DNA of 64,000 bases from Wolbachia endosymbiont of Aedes albopictus (GTDB lineage Bacteria > Pseudomonadota > Alphaproteobacteria > Rickettsiales > Anaplasmataceae). Of the stretch, positions 16,309 through 25,234 are shown one piece after another. Every line of letters starts with the position of its first letter. Position 1 is the first letter of the stretch. Position numbers and translations under genes: made by a program. Location of the stretch: contig NZ_CP101657.1 in NCBI RefSeq assembly GCF_024804185.1, positions 620,001 to 684,000 on the forward strand, written 5' to 3'. The notes beneath the pieces were generated by a model. It saw only the letters and a list, made by a program, of their open reading frames with translations. It did no database searches and was not told where the DNA came from.

Positions 16309-16872
16309 ATGTTCAATTTAAATAAAAGACTGGAAAAATTAAAGGAGAATTCATTTAGAAAAATAGATGAGAGAGGAAAAGATGGTAACACTGTGTTGCA
16401 TTTAGCAGCATACCTTTCAGATGAAAAAGCAATAAAGCTACTAATAGAAAAAGGAGCAGAAATAAATATAGAAAATAATAATGGAGACAGACCATTACAC
16501 CTAGCAGCATTCTATGGAAAGGTAGAAAATGTAAAAGTACTGATAGAAGGAGGAGCAAATGTAAATGCTATGGACGATGGAGGATATACGGCGTTACATA
16601 GTGCGAGCTTAATGAGTTGTGAAAAGACAGTAAGGGAGTTAATAAAAGCAGGGTCAAATGTTAATACTGGGAACTATATAGGAAGAACGCCATTGCATAG
16701 TGCGGTATTTATGAGGGAAATAGGAAACGTGAGAGCAATATTAGAAGCGGGAGGTGATGTAAATGCTCGAGATCATGAAGGATATACACCAATAGATCTG
16801 GCATATATGGCAAAGACTAAGGAGATAATAAGAGAGTTAGTGGCGAAGCAGAAGGTTATGGAAGCTGATTGA
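16309..16872 (+). CDS. ankyrin repeat protein next to the WO recombinase
   Basis: A 187-residue protein from the ATG at 16309; an upstream in-frame ATG at 16267 would add 14 residues. Four to five ankyrin repeats run from about residue 25 to the end (GNTVLHLAAY, GDRPLHLAAF, GYTALHSAS, GRTPLHSAV, GYTPIDLAY). No signal peptide or membrane segment is visible, so it is a soluble protein. It lies immediately upstream of the serine recombinase, a pairing I know from WO prophages. Its protein partner is unknown. Confidence 0.88.
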   Translation: MFNLNKRLEKLKENSFRKIDERGKDGNTVLHLAAYLSDEKAIKLLIEKGAEINIENNNGDRPLHLAAFYGKVENVKVLIEGGANVNAMDDGGYTALHSASLMSCEKTVRELIKAGSNVNTGNYIGRTPLHSAVFMREIGNVRAILEAGGDVNARDHEGYTPIDLAYMAKTKEIIRELVAKQKVMEAD

Positions 16873-17035
16873 GAAAAGGAAGGAAAGAGAGAAAATCGTT
16901 GAGGGACAATTATTTGGAAGAGAGCTTAATTGATGAAAGATAGCGCTATTTCGCAAGAATAGCTGATAAATGGATTTATGGAAATAGGGAGTAGTAAGGC
17001 TCCTGAAGTATGAAGACATTTACAGGAGAGAAACT

Positions 17036-17260
17036 ATGCGATTTACTATTCACCGTCATTATGAGCAAAGTAAGTTATCAGATAAGTGCTTATCGGATGC
17101 TTACGGAATACTACTAAAACGACTGGTGGAAAGAAAGAAAAAGGAATTTTTAGATAAAAAGGAGGTAGAAAAAAATGACAACAGTAGCGTTGTATGCAAG
17201 AGTTTCATCGAAGAAACAAGAGAAGAACAATACAATAGAGAGCCAAATAGCAGAGCTTAA
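17036..17260 (+). CDS. small uncharacterised frame overlapping the recombinase start
   Basis: A 74-residue basic frame with an AGGAGAGAAA ribosome binding site before its ATG. The first 45 residues precede the recombinase gene and the last 29 overlap its N-terminus in another frame. The good ribosome binding site argues for translation, possibly coupling into the recombinase; the overlapping tail looks like shadow sequence. No family recognised. Confidence 0.35.
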   Translation: MRFTIHRHYEQSKLSDKCLSDAYGILLKRLVERKKKEFLDKKEVEKNDNSSVVCKSFIEETREEQYNREPNSRA

Positions 17261-18851
17261 GAGCAGAATTGCTGAAGACAAACATGAGTTGTTAGATGAG
17301 TATGAATTTAAGGATAATGGCTTTAGTGGGTGGAATTTAGAGCGTAAAGGTTTAGATGCGTTACGTGATAAAGTAGCAGAAGATGAAATTGATAAAATTT
17401 ATATTCATTCACCTGACCGATTATCAAGGAAATCCGCCCACCAAATGGTATTGCTTGATGAGTTTGAGAAAGCAGGGATAGAAGTAATATTCTTAAATCA
17501 TAAGACTGAGAATAATCCAGAGTCTAAATTGTTGCTAGGAATACAAGGATTAGTGTCAGAATATGAAGGTACAAAGATAATAGAAAGAAGTCGTAGGGGG
17601 AAACTCCATAGGGCAAGAAAAGGTTGTGTAAGTGTAATAAGTAAAAAGCCTTTTGGTTATGATCTTGTGAAGCATGTAGACAGAGAAAAGACAAAAGTTG
17701 AAATAAATGAAGAGAAGGCAAAAATAGTGCGAGACCTGTTTGAGTGGGTAGGTCTAGAAAGAACAAGTATAAAAGAAACCGTACGACGACTGAAAGAGAG
17801 GTGCATTGATTCCCCAGAGGGCAAGAGAATGTGGAACGTATGTACAATTCATAGAATATTGAGGAATACAGCATACATGGGAGAAGCAGCATTTGGTAAG
17901 ACAAAAGTAGGCCCAATAAGAAAAGAAGTGAGGGCAAGGTGGAAAGTACGAAAAAGAAAGTATTCAGTTTATCGTACTGAAGAAGAGAATTGGATAAAAA
18001 TACCAATACCAAGGATAATAGAAGATGAATTATTTGATATAGTACAAAAACAACTTAATGAAAATAGAGAGAGAGCAAGGGCACAACAAGGTGGAAGAAA
18101 GCACCTACTACAAGGACTAATGGTATGTCAGTGTTGCAAATATACCTACTATGTAGCAAAGAATGCTAAGAAAGGAAGGAGCTACTATCGTTGTACAGGT
18201 ACAGATGCCAATCGTTTCGGTGGGACGAGGGTATGTAGCAGCAAATCAATACGCATGGAAATAATGGAAATGATTATATGGGAAGAAATGAAGAGGGTAT
18301 TAAAAGACCCAGAAATAGTTGCAAAAGAGCATCAACTTAGGCTTTTAGCACACAAAAATAAGCAGGTAAATGATGAAGTTGAAAAAAAAATAAGTAAATT
18401 AGAACAAGGTATCAAAAGACTAGATCATGTCTATATTCGAGGGCACATGACTCAGGAAGAGTATGATCTAGAAGCTGAGGAAATGGAGAAAAAGTTAAAA
18501 GCAATTAGAGACCAGAAGGAAGTAGCAGTTGATGAAAAGGAGCTACAGAGGGAAATAGATTTTACCATAGGAGGTATAAAGGTTTTTGCCTCTGGGGTTG
18601 AATCAGAACTTGATCAAGCAGATTGGGCAGCTAAACTTGGTATAATCATAGCATTAGTTAGATGCATTAGAATTGATCATGATGATGTACATATAATGTT
18701 TAGGTTTCAAGAACTTGCTCTGGAAATGCAAAAAAAAATGTTCAACATTATGTCGCGAGTCGAAAACAACGTAGTTGGCGTCTTATTTTTAATTTTTTGC
18801 ACTATGTGCACCTTATGTCTTCACAACATTTCTAGGTTTTTACCTATATAA
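17175..18851 (+). CDS. large serine recombinase (WO phage integrase)
   Basis: A 558-residue protein with an AAGGAGG ribosome binding site 8 bases before the ATG. Residues 1-150 are the resolvase domain with catalytic Ser11 in ALYARVSSKKQ and the active-site Arg region near HSPDRLSRK. A recombinase domain follows (about 170-290). A zinc-ribbon of the large serine recombinase type lies at about 315-360 (CQCC, YRCTGT, RVCSS), then a long coiled coil (about 390-470). Such enzymes integrate WO between attP and attB. The final 30 residues are unusually hydrophobic (VLFLIFCTMCTLCLH), so the original C-terminus may have been altered. The next genes downstream are bacterial, so this is the prophage edge. 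Confidence 0.9.
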   Translation: MTTVALYARVSSKKQEKNNTIESQIAELKSRIAEDKHELLDEYEFKDNGFSGWNLERKGLDALRDKVAEDEIDKIYIHSPDRLSRKSAHQMVLLDEFEKAGIEVIFLNHKTENNPESKLLLGIQGLVSEYEGTKIIERSRRGKLHRARKGCVSVISKKPFGYDLVKHVDREKTKVEINEEKAKIVRDLFEWVGLERTSIKETVRRLKERCIDSPEGKRMWNVCTIHRILRNTAYMGEAAFGKTKVGPIRKEVRARWKVRKRKYSVYRTEEENWIKIPIPRIIEDELFDIVQKQLNENRERARAQQGGRKHLLQGLMVCQCCKYTYYVAKNAKKGRSYYRCTGTDANRFGGTRVCSSKSIRMEIMEMIIWEEMKRVLKDPEIVAKEHQLRLLAHKNKQVNDEVEKKISKLEQGIKRLDHVYIRGHMTQEEYDLEAEEMEKKLKAIRDQKEVAVDEKELQREIDFTIGGIKVFASGVESELDQADWAAKLGIIIALVRCIRIDHDDVHIMFRFQELALEMQKKMFNIMSRVENNVVGVLFLIFCTMCTLCLHNISRFLPI

Positions 18852-19450
18852 GCTGAAACGCGCTTATAAGTCGTTTAAGACAGTATAGTACGCCAATTTG
18901 CAGGATTAGAGAGTGACAACTAGCTAACACGGGGTTTCTTTTGCCTTTTTTTCTGCTTAGTAAATTTCTTAAACATTTAAACTAAGGTGAGTTGCGTTTA
19001 AAAGCAGCTAAATTGCAGTGTTTAAGATTTAAAAAACGCCAAATACTGAAAATAGACAATGACCAGGGTTTCTTTTGCCTTTTTTTTCGTTTGGTAAGTT
19101 TCTTAATGTTTACAGCTAAAGTAACTTAGGTTCACCGACAACCGTCATCCCGCAGCGGGATCTATGTTAAGAGATACCGCGAATGAATCGCGGTATGACG
19201 TAGGGCTACAGGTGTCATCCCAGTGCTCCTTTTTTTGTCATCCCAGTGCCCAGACACTGGGATCCAGGAAAATTGATTGTAAACGAGCAAACATTTTTGA
19301 TAAAATTACCAAAAAGCTAGATCCCAGTGTCAAGCACTGGGATGACAGGGGAGGGAGGCTGCTGGGATGACAGAAGAAGGTACTACCCTGACAACCGTCA
19401 TCCCGCTACTTGTTAGCGGCCAAGAGATACTACGGCGGTATGACGTAGAG
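18852..19450. repeat. intergenic block of short palindromic repeats after the prophage
   Basis: No convincing gene lies here. Two imperfect copies of a sequence GGTTTCTTTTGCC and TTTTTT with TTTGGTAAATTTCTTAA occur at about 18934-18980 and 19068-19110; both are partial copies of the 340-base repeat found at 26935 and 53211. From 19143 on there are hairpin units: CATCCCGCAGCGGGATC, ATACCGCGAATGAATCGCGGTAT, and CATCCCAGTG with CACTGGGATCC arms at 19235-19265 and 19319-19347. The prophage attachment site should lie in or near this block but cannot be pinpointed. Confidence 0.75.
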
Positions 19451-20038
19451 CTACGTATTTAGGTTTAATGAATCCACTATATCTTTTACTTGAGAAAAAA
19501 CATACTCTTTGCTTACACTGGTGTCGATAATAAAGTCACTCATCTTCCTTTTCTCCTCAATAGATAACTGAACATTGAAGATTAAATTTAGCTTTTCTTT
19601 ATCTATGTTGCGTTCGTTAAGTCTTTGAGCTTGCACAACGCTATCTGCATAGATAAAAATAATAAGGTCACAGTATGAATGAAATTTTGTTTCTAATAGA
19701 AGTGGCACATCTAAAACTAAAAGCTTTCTATCGATCTTTTTTTTCTTGGCAATAAAAAATTCTAATTCACGCAGCACAGCAGAGTGAACCAAAGATTGAA
19801 ATTGTTTCCAATTTTCATCGTAGGCTAAGAAATATTTAGACAGTACTGTTCTACCTATTTCACCATTTACTACCACTCCAGGAAAAATTTTTTCTGCATG
19901 ACTTATTATGCTTTTATCCACTCTATAAAGTTGGTGTACAACAGAATCAGCATCAAACACAGCAGCACCAAACTCTTGAAAGCAACTAGCTACAAAGCTC
20001 TTTCCTACCCCAATTCCGCCTGTTAGACCTATGATCAT
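19451..20038 (-). CDS. coaE: dephospho-CoA kinase
   Basis: A 195-residue protein that performs the last step of coenzyme A synthesis, phosphorylating the 3' hydroxyl of dephospho-CoA with ATP. The P-loop GLTGGIGVGKS stands at residues 4-14, DADSVVHQLY near 30 is the CoA-binding helix region, and LVLDVPLLLE near 108 matches the conserved family segment. The length is typical. It stands alone on the reverse strand between the prophage-edge repeats and the nitronate monooxygenase-like gene, which is divergent. Confidence 0.95.
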   Translation of the reverse strand: MIIGLTGGIGVGKSFVASCFQEFGAAVFDADSVVHQLYRVDKSIISHAEKIFPGVVVNGEIGRTVLSKYFLAYDENWKQFQSLVHSAVLRELEFFIAKKKKIDRKLLVLDVPLLLETKFHSYCDLIIFIYADSVVQAQRLNERNIDKEKLNLIFNVQLSIEEKRKMSDFIIDTSVSKEYVFSQVKDIVDSLNLNT

Positions 20039-20183
20039 ATAGCAAAATACATTAGACTTCTTTCGAAACTATATTACAGTAGCTGCTGTGTCTACTCAAA
20101 ATCCAAATTTGGCTATGCAGAGGCTCTGATGATATAAGAAAAAATAAACAGCTATTATTTTTTTAGTAATTAAGTAAAATAGA

Positions 20184-21608
20184 GTGAAAGATTGCGAGGA
20201 AGTTTTGAAAAATAAGATAAAAAAGATAGTAATTTCAGGAAAGGAAGTGTGGCCAATCATCGAGGGCGGCAAAGGCATCGCAATCAGTGATGGAAGGTCA
20301 AGTGGAGCATTTGCTGCAGCAGATGCTGTGGGTACGTTTTCTGGTGCAAATGCTAAGCTTATTGATGATAATGGTGAGTTAGTGCCGCTGATTTACAAAG
20401 GCAAAACAAGAAATGAAAAACACAGTGAATTGATTGAGTATAGTATTAAAGCTGGAATCAGTCAGGCAAAAATAGCTAATGAAATATCAAAGGGTCATGG
20501 AAGAATACATATGAATGTGCTTTGGGAGATGGGAGCAGCAGAACGCGTGCTTCATGGCATATTAGAAAAAGCAAAAGGCTTAGTTCATGGTATTACCTGC
20601 GGTGCTGGTATGCCTTATAGGCTTGGAGAAATTGCAGCTAAATATCAGGTTTATTATTACCCTATTGTCTCATCGGTGCGTGCTTTTAAAGCATTATGGA
20701 AGCGTGCTTACCAAAGAATATCTTCCTATTTGCTTGGTGGAGTAGTGTATGAAGATCCATGGCTTGCTGGAGGGCACAATGGACTCAGTAACAGTGAAGA
20801 CCCAGAGCTACCACAGGCTCCATTTGAAAGAGTTGCAGAGCTTAGATCTTTCATGAACGAGATTGGTCTTTCAGAAACACCAATTGTTATGGCAGGAGGA
20901 GTGTGGCATTTGAAAGATAGGGAACATTGGTTTGACAATCTGCAAATTGGCCCTATAGCTTTTCAGTTTGGCACTCGTCCACTTTTGACGAAAGAAAGCC
21001 CAATTTCTGCAGAGTGGAAAAAGAAGCTACTCACTTTAGAAGAAGGTGATGTATTTTTAAATAAATTTAGTCCAACAGGGTTTTACTCATCTGCAGTAAA
21101 AAATAACTTCATACGTGAGTTGCAGGAACGGAATTCACGTAAAATAAAGTTTTCAGAAAATGCCAGCGAAGAATTTAGTAGTGAATTTGCAATGGGTAGC
21201 AGAGGTAGGAAGATCTACCTTACTTCAAAAGACAAAGAGCTGGCAAATACATGGACTAAAGCAGGGTATACAGAAGCAATGAAAACTCCAGATACAACTG
21301 TTATTTTTGTGACGCCAGGCAAATTTGCAGAGATAAGACAAGATCAAATCAATTGTATGGGATGCTTAAGTCATTGTTTGTTTAGCAATTGGAAGGATCA
21401 CGGCAACCATTCAACGGGACGAAAGCCAGATCCACGAAGTTTTTGTATACAAAAAACACTGCAAAATATTATACATGAGGGCGATATTGAAAACGAACTC
21501 ATGTTTTCCGGTCACAATGTATACAAGTTTAAACAAGATCTATTTTATGGGGATGGCTACGTGCCGACAGTGAAAGAACTGGTGGAAAGAATATTAACCG
21601 GATATTAA
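20184..21608 (+). CDS. nitronate monooxygenase / 2-nitropropane dioxygenase-like flavoprotein
   Basis: A 474-residue protein with a GTG start (no better start nearby). It has the TIM-barrel flavin-binding pattern of NAD(P)H-dependent nitronate monooxygenase-like proteins: VWPIIEGGKGIAISDG near the start, THGITCGAGMPYRL-like loop near 135, LAGGHNGLS near 193 and IVMAGGVWHL near 235. A C-terminal cysteine cluster (CMGCLSHC near 390) and HGNHSTGRKPDPRSFC are unusual for the small nitronate monooxygenases and point to a longer subfamily. The physiological substrate is unknown. The gene is divergent from coaE, and its own promoter should lie in the 145-base gap. Confidence 0.75.
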   Translation: MKDCEEVLKNKIKKIVISGKEVWPIIEGGKGIAISDGRSSGAFAAADAVGTFSGANAKLIDDNGELVPLIYKGKTRNEKHSELIEYSIKAGISQAKIANEISKGHGRIHMNVLWEMGAAERVLHGILEKAKGLVHGITCGAGMPYRLGEIAAKYQVYYYPIVSSVRAFKALWKRAYQRISSYLLGGVVYEDPWLAGGHNGLSNSEDPELPQAPFERVAELRSFMNEIGLSETPIVMAGGVWHLKDREHWFDNLQIGPIAFQFGTRPLLTKESPISAEWKKKLLTLEEGDVFLNKFSPTGFYSSAVKNNFIRELQERNSRKIKFSENASEEFSSEFAMGSRGRKIYLTSKDKELANTWTKAGYTEAMKTPDTTVIFVTPGKFAEIRQDQINCMGCLSHCLFSNWKDHGNHSTGRKPDPRSFCIQKTLQNIIHEGDIENELMFSGHNVYKFKQDLFYGDGYVPTVKELVERILTGY

Positions 21609-21620
21609 GTTATGGTTGAT

Positions 21621-21649
21621 TTGACAAGAAGACGTTACTTTATTATAAT
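21621..21649 (+). promoter_or_regulatory. perfect sigma70 consensus promoter
   Basis: TTGACA at 21621-21626, exactly 17 bases, TATAAT at 21644-21649. The expected transcript start is near 21656, and an AAGAGGG ribosome binding site precedes the ATG at 21689. A full consensus match is rare in reduced genomes, so strong expression of the downstream membrane protein is predicted. Confidence 0.85.
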
Positions 21650-21688
21650 AAGTATTTATTAATTTAATCTTAACTTAAGAGGGTATTT

Positions 21689-22606
21689 ATGGTAGCAAGT
21701 GATAGTGTTTTAAAAAGGTATGCGTTAGCCTATATAAAAAAATCTGGTAATAACAGTAATGTTAAAGAATTTTTACAATTTCGTAATACGCAAAACACCA
21801 CAAATTGGAGTGAGGAGAATTTTAAAAATGCGTATGAAGAATTTACACGTCTAAACTCAACTAATAGATACAATACAGAAAGCAGAAATAATCAATATAA
21901 CGCAGGGAATAACAGGCAACCTACAGGCCCTCAGGTTACACACGTACATGTACACAATGATAGAGGTTTAGATTTTTGGGATTATTTACTACTTCGCAGC
22001 CTGTTTGGTGGTCATACTACAGTTATAAATAACCCTGGTTTCAGTAGTGTTAGCCATCAAAGCAGAGAAGATAAGAAAAAAGACTCAGAGGACAGTAGAA
22101 AGCTATTAGCCTTAGGTATGGTAGCTGCAGTTGTGTGTGTTGCTTTCCATGCTGGTATGTGTTTTTGGTATAACAGCAGCAGAAAAGCGGCTAGAAAAGA
22201 AGAAAAAATAGATTATCTTGATAATAAGCTTAAGATGCTTAGGAATATAGAATTTGCGGTTGGCACTGTTTCTTTAGCGGCTTTGGTAGCTTGTGCTGTT
22301 TATCCAGTGTTACCAGTGTGGGGTTTAGTTATCCTTGGCGTTAATTCTCTTGTATGTTTTGCCGGTGGTTTAGCTTTTCATATGAAGCATGAGAAAGAGT
22401 CAGAAAATATTAAGAAAGCTGAAGAAGCAGTAGGTAGCTATCTTGGACAAGGGCGTGGTTGTGGAGATTATGATTCACCACCTTCTTACTCTCCAACTGC
22501 TCCTTCTTATCATGACATCGAACCCTTACTTTTACCCACAATTTTGAGAGGTCATTATGTGAAGCATAACTATGCTCTCCTTAAGGTTTTCATAGCCCCG
22601 CCATAG
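21689..22606 (+). CDS. Wolbachia membrane protein of unknown function, 3' end formed by an IS
   Basis: A frame of 305 residues. The N-terminal 95 residues are polar and Asn/Gln-rich with a HVHVHN stretch. Two or three membrane segments follow: about 142-160 (LALGMVAAVVCVAFHAGMCF) and about 195-235. The tail is Pro/Ser/Tyr-rich (YDSPPSYSPTAPSYHDIEP). Residues from about 280 on (LLLPTILRGH onward) are encoded by the terminal repeat and 3' end of the IS copy that begins at 22525, so the native C-terminus has been replaced. Function unknown; the perfect promoter upstream suggests it was highly expressed. Confidence 0.7.
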   Translation: MVASDSVLKRYALAYIKKSGNNSNVKEFLQFRNTQNTTNWSEENFKNAYEEFTRLNSTNRYNTESRNNQYNAGNNRQPTGPQVTHVHVHNDRGLDFWDYLLLRSLFGGHTTVINNPGFSSVSHQSREDKKKDSEDSRKLLALGMVAAVVCVAFHAGMCFWYNSSRKAARKEEKIDYLDNKLKMLRNIEFAVGTVSLAALVACAVYPVLPVWGLVILGVNSLVCFAGGLAFHMKHEKESENIKKAEEAVGSYLGQGRGCGDYDSPPSYSPTAPSYHDIEPLLLPTILRGHYVKHNYALLKVFIAPP

Positions 22607-24011
22607 AGTCATAGACCCTGGTAAATTATCACTTTTTCTATTCATAAATCCACCCAATTTTCCTAACCAAATAATAGCTTGTTTTATGTTTGGAGGTTCT
22701 TCGGGTAATGTTGCTACCCAATACTCACGCATGTAAAGGACCTTCCACTCTTCGTTGCTTAAAATTTTAGTACAAATTTCCATGGGATTTGATAAAGCCA
22801 CTTTTGTCAAATATAAAATTTTAAACGCGATTATACTTTTTATAGCAATTAACTTCTGTAATCTTTCTTTTGTAGCTAAGCGAGAGCTTTCTATCTTACA
22901 TCCTGATTTTAAAATCCTAAAATACTCTTCAATTTTCCATCTTAGCTTATACCAATTTATCTTTTCTATGGCATCTAAAGTATGGTACATTAGTTAGTAG
23001 AGTCCAGTCGACAGCTTCCAATCCATCAGGAGCTTTTGCACTTACCACATATACAGGGACTTATTTTATGTATTGTATCTTTTGACCCATAAATGGAAGA
23101 AGATCTGATAGGCTTTCATATACTTAACTTCAATATTAGCTTTCCTTGATCTCTGGTTTCCACCTTTAGTAACTTCTAGAGAAATTTTCTTTTTTACTGG
23201 CAGTTGAGTGATGCGTGTTTGCAAATCTGTTTTTCCGACTTCAGTACAGATAAATCTTCTATTAGCTCGATTGCGGATTACATAAAAACTACCTAACGTC
23301 TCAGCCACCCATAAAAATTTGAAGATGTCTGCTTCCCTATCACCAAGGGTAACAAGTTGTACATTTGGAGGAAGGTTGTTTATAGTTTCTTTGAGAGCTG
23401 TTATCCACTTATAACTTTCTTTTTCTTCTATGGAGGTACGGTATTTTCTGTTTGCTTTTTCTTGTGCCGTTTCTTCTTCCCTAATAGAACGCGCCCAACA
23501 TTGTTGGGAAGATAGACCTAAAGGTAATCCTTCTTTGCTGACTATTAAGGCACTATGCAACAGTAAACCCATTTTATGCTTTGTATAAGCTTTAGAAATA
23601 CTCCCTAGTCTCTTGGTCTTTATATGAGAGTCAAAATCCAAATAACTTGTATCTTGAACTGAAAAGACCAACTGGTTTCCTTTTATTCTTTCCTTAGTTT
23701 CTTTACAATGGGAAGAATAAATTTCCTTATCTTCAAGCTTTTCATTGCTAAATAATCTATATGCACCCTTAGCTTCTTTCCATCCACTACAGCTTTGATT
23801 AATTGAACCAGATGCCTTACCCTCTATGCAATAACTTGTTTTTATAAGTCTTTTTTTAAGCCTTATATCTCCCAAATTAATGTGTTTTAACTCTCTTTCC
23901 AGCCATTTATCCCCTAAGCCATCTGTATATTGCACGCTTGTACTTGTTTCTATCATTTTGATCCTAAATTATTTAGCTTACTCACTTTTTACATTTGTGG
24001 GTAAAAGTAAG
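22525..24011 (-). mobile_element. IS4-family (Tn5/IS50-like) insertion sequence, copy A
   Basis: A 1487-base element bounded by 17-base inverted repeats CTTACTTTTACCCACAA. It is the same length as copy B at 25235-26721, in opposite orientation, and encodes the same broken transposase frames with identical residues. There is no matching target duplication at its two ends. The left end lies within the membrane-protein frame; the right end lies within the 3' part of a related transposase gene. Confidence 0.9.
22532..23956 (-). pseudogene. IS4/Tn5-like transposase of copy A, frameshifted
   Basis: The 296-residue N-terminal part (23066-23956) has the Tn5-type DNA-binding domain (LGDIRLKKRL, then GWKEAKGAYRLFSN) and the first catalytic Asp region in FSVQDTSYLDF, plus VTLGDREADIFKF with the second Asp. 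The 152-residue C-terminal part (22532-22990) carries the YxRWxIEEYF-type motif (LRWKIEEYFRILKSG) with the catalytic Glu. Between them a third frame supplies the linking sequence (VSAKAPDGLEAVDWTLL), with an in-frame stop, so at least two frame changes separate the domains. No active transposase is expected. Confidence 0.9.
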
Positions 24012-25118
24012 AGCTATAGGGCCTGGTTCTAAGTCATTTTTGCGAGCTAAAAACCCTCCTAACTTGGCCACCCACCTCACAATTTCTCTTATAGGTGGTG
24101 GAGTCTCAGGATAGTTTTTTGTCTTAAGCATTTTGGTATATAAAACCTTCCATTCGTCATCAGTCAGTATGACAGTGCAAGAAAGATTCGGATTTGTTCT
24201 AGCTACCAATGTGATAAAAAATATTCTCCATGCAATTATACTCATAATTGTAAGAAAGCGGATCAATCTATCTGCTGTTTGGAGCCTACATTCTTCAACT
24301 TTAAGACCGGATTTCAAAATTTTATGAAAAACCTCTATTCTCCATCTTAAGCAATACCATTGTATTTTTTCTACTGCTTCTTCAAAATTATTGATGTTTA
24401 TATTTGTCAATAAAACCCAATTCACAGGCTCTTCGCCAAATGGGGGATATTTTTCTATAACATAGACAGCATTTAAATTTAAATTAGGAAGTTTTTGGGT
24501 TTTACGTCTAGCGTTGTTTTTTGACGCATTCATCACAAAGTTACTAAACTTTACTTCTAAAACTGTTGTTCTTTGAGGTTTGTTATCCCGAGCAGACTTG
24601 AATTTCTCCTTGACAAGACATGCGATTCATCAAATCCCACAACCTTTCACCACCTTTTTCAGAATAAGTCGACTTCTTGTTTACTGTTCTGTTTTGATTT
24701 CCTCTTACTACAAAAAGAGATTGATTAGTGGAAGCAACTTCAAATAAATCATAAATATCTGCTTCTCTATCACAAACGGTAACTACCTTAACATCCTTTA
24801 ATCCAGGATGTTTAGTAGAGTCTTTAAGTGATGCTATCCACCGTATGCTTTCTTTCTCTTCTATGGGAAGAGCAGTGTTATGGCTTCTTCTTTTCAACTC
24901 CTTTAGATCTTCAGCTAAGGAAGGTCTAGTACTAATTTTTTGATCCAATAATCCTATAGGTAGTCCTTCTGTTGTAACTGCAAACGTTGTATGCATCATG
25001 GGTTTTAAAATTAGTTGTTTTAGATGTTAATCTTGCTGCTATAATCCCTAATCCTTCGGTCTTTTTATGATTTTTATATGAAATATAACTCGTGTCCTGG
25101 ATAGCTAATACCAATTCT
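24012..25118 (-). pseudogene. remnant of a second, related IS4-family transposase
   Basis: Reverse-strand pieces of a different IS4/Tn5-like transposase: LAIQDTSYISYKNHKKTEGL near 25050-25110, then the 24583-24999 frame with VTVCDREADIYDLF, then the 24012-24536 frame with LRWRIEVFHKILKSG (catalytic Glu). The frames are shifted against each other. The N-terminal DNA-binding domain is missing at the 25118 end, and the last codons are replaced by the end of IS copy A (the frame reads into its terminal repeat). It is thus an older element into which copy A inserted. Confidence 0.85.
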
Positions 25119-25234
25119 CACTGCACAACAAACAGATAGACAATAATGGAAAAAAAGCCATACTAAACTAAGTGTAATAGCGAGGTATAAATGGCATTAA
25201 GATCAAAATTATTGGATGAAAAAGTAGTGGAATC
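25119..25234 (+). other. fragment carrying the start of an unidentified gene
   Basis: A short non-IS4 segment between the transposase remnant and IS copy B. It includes a GCGAGG ribosome-binding-like site and ATG at 25191 opening MALRSKLLDEKVVES, after which IS copy B begins. It looks like the first 15 codons of a gene, possibly another mobile element, cut by the insertion. I do not identify the family. Confidence 0.4.

Noticed and set aside
16273-18900. A 12-base inverted match (CAAATTGGCGTA at 16273 and its complement at 18889) flanking the ankyrin-recombinase unit, as possible attachment or inverted-repeat ends.
   Set aside because: Chance 12-base matches are expected in many places in a 64-kb AT-rich window, and no extended identity surrounds them.
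1-18900. A complete, active WO prophage.
   Set aside because: Head genes, terminase and portal are absent here, gpD, patatin and the capsid gene are broken, and the gene order has been rearranged.
19164-19370. Open frame of 68 codons between the recombinase and coaE.
   Set aside because: It is composed of palindromic repeat units (CATCCCAGTG and relatives) and lacks a ribosome binding site.
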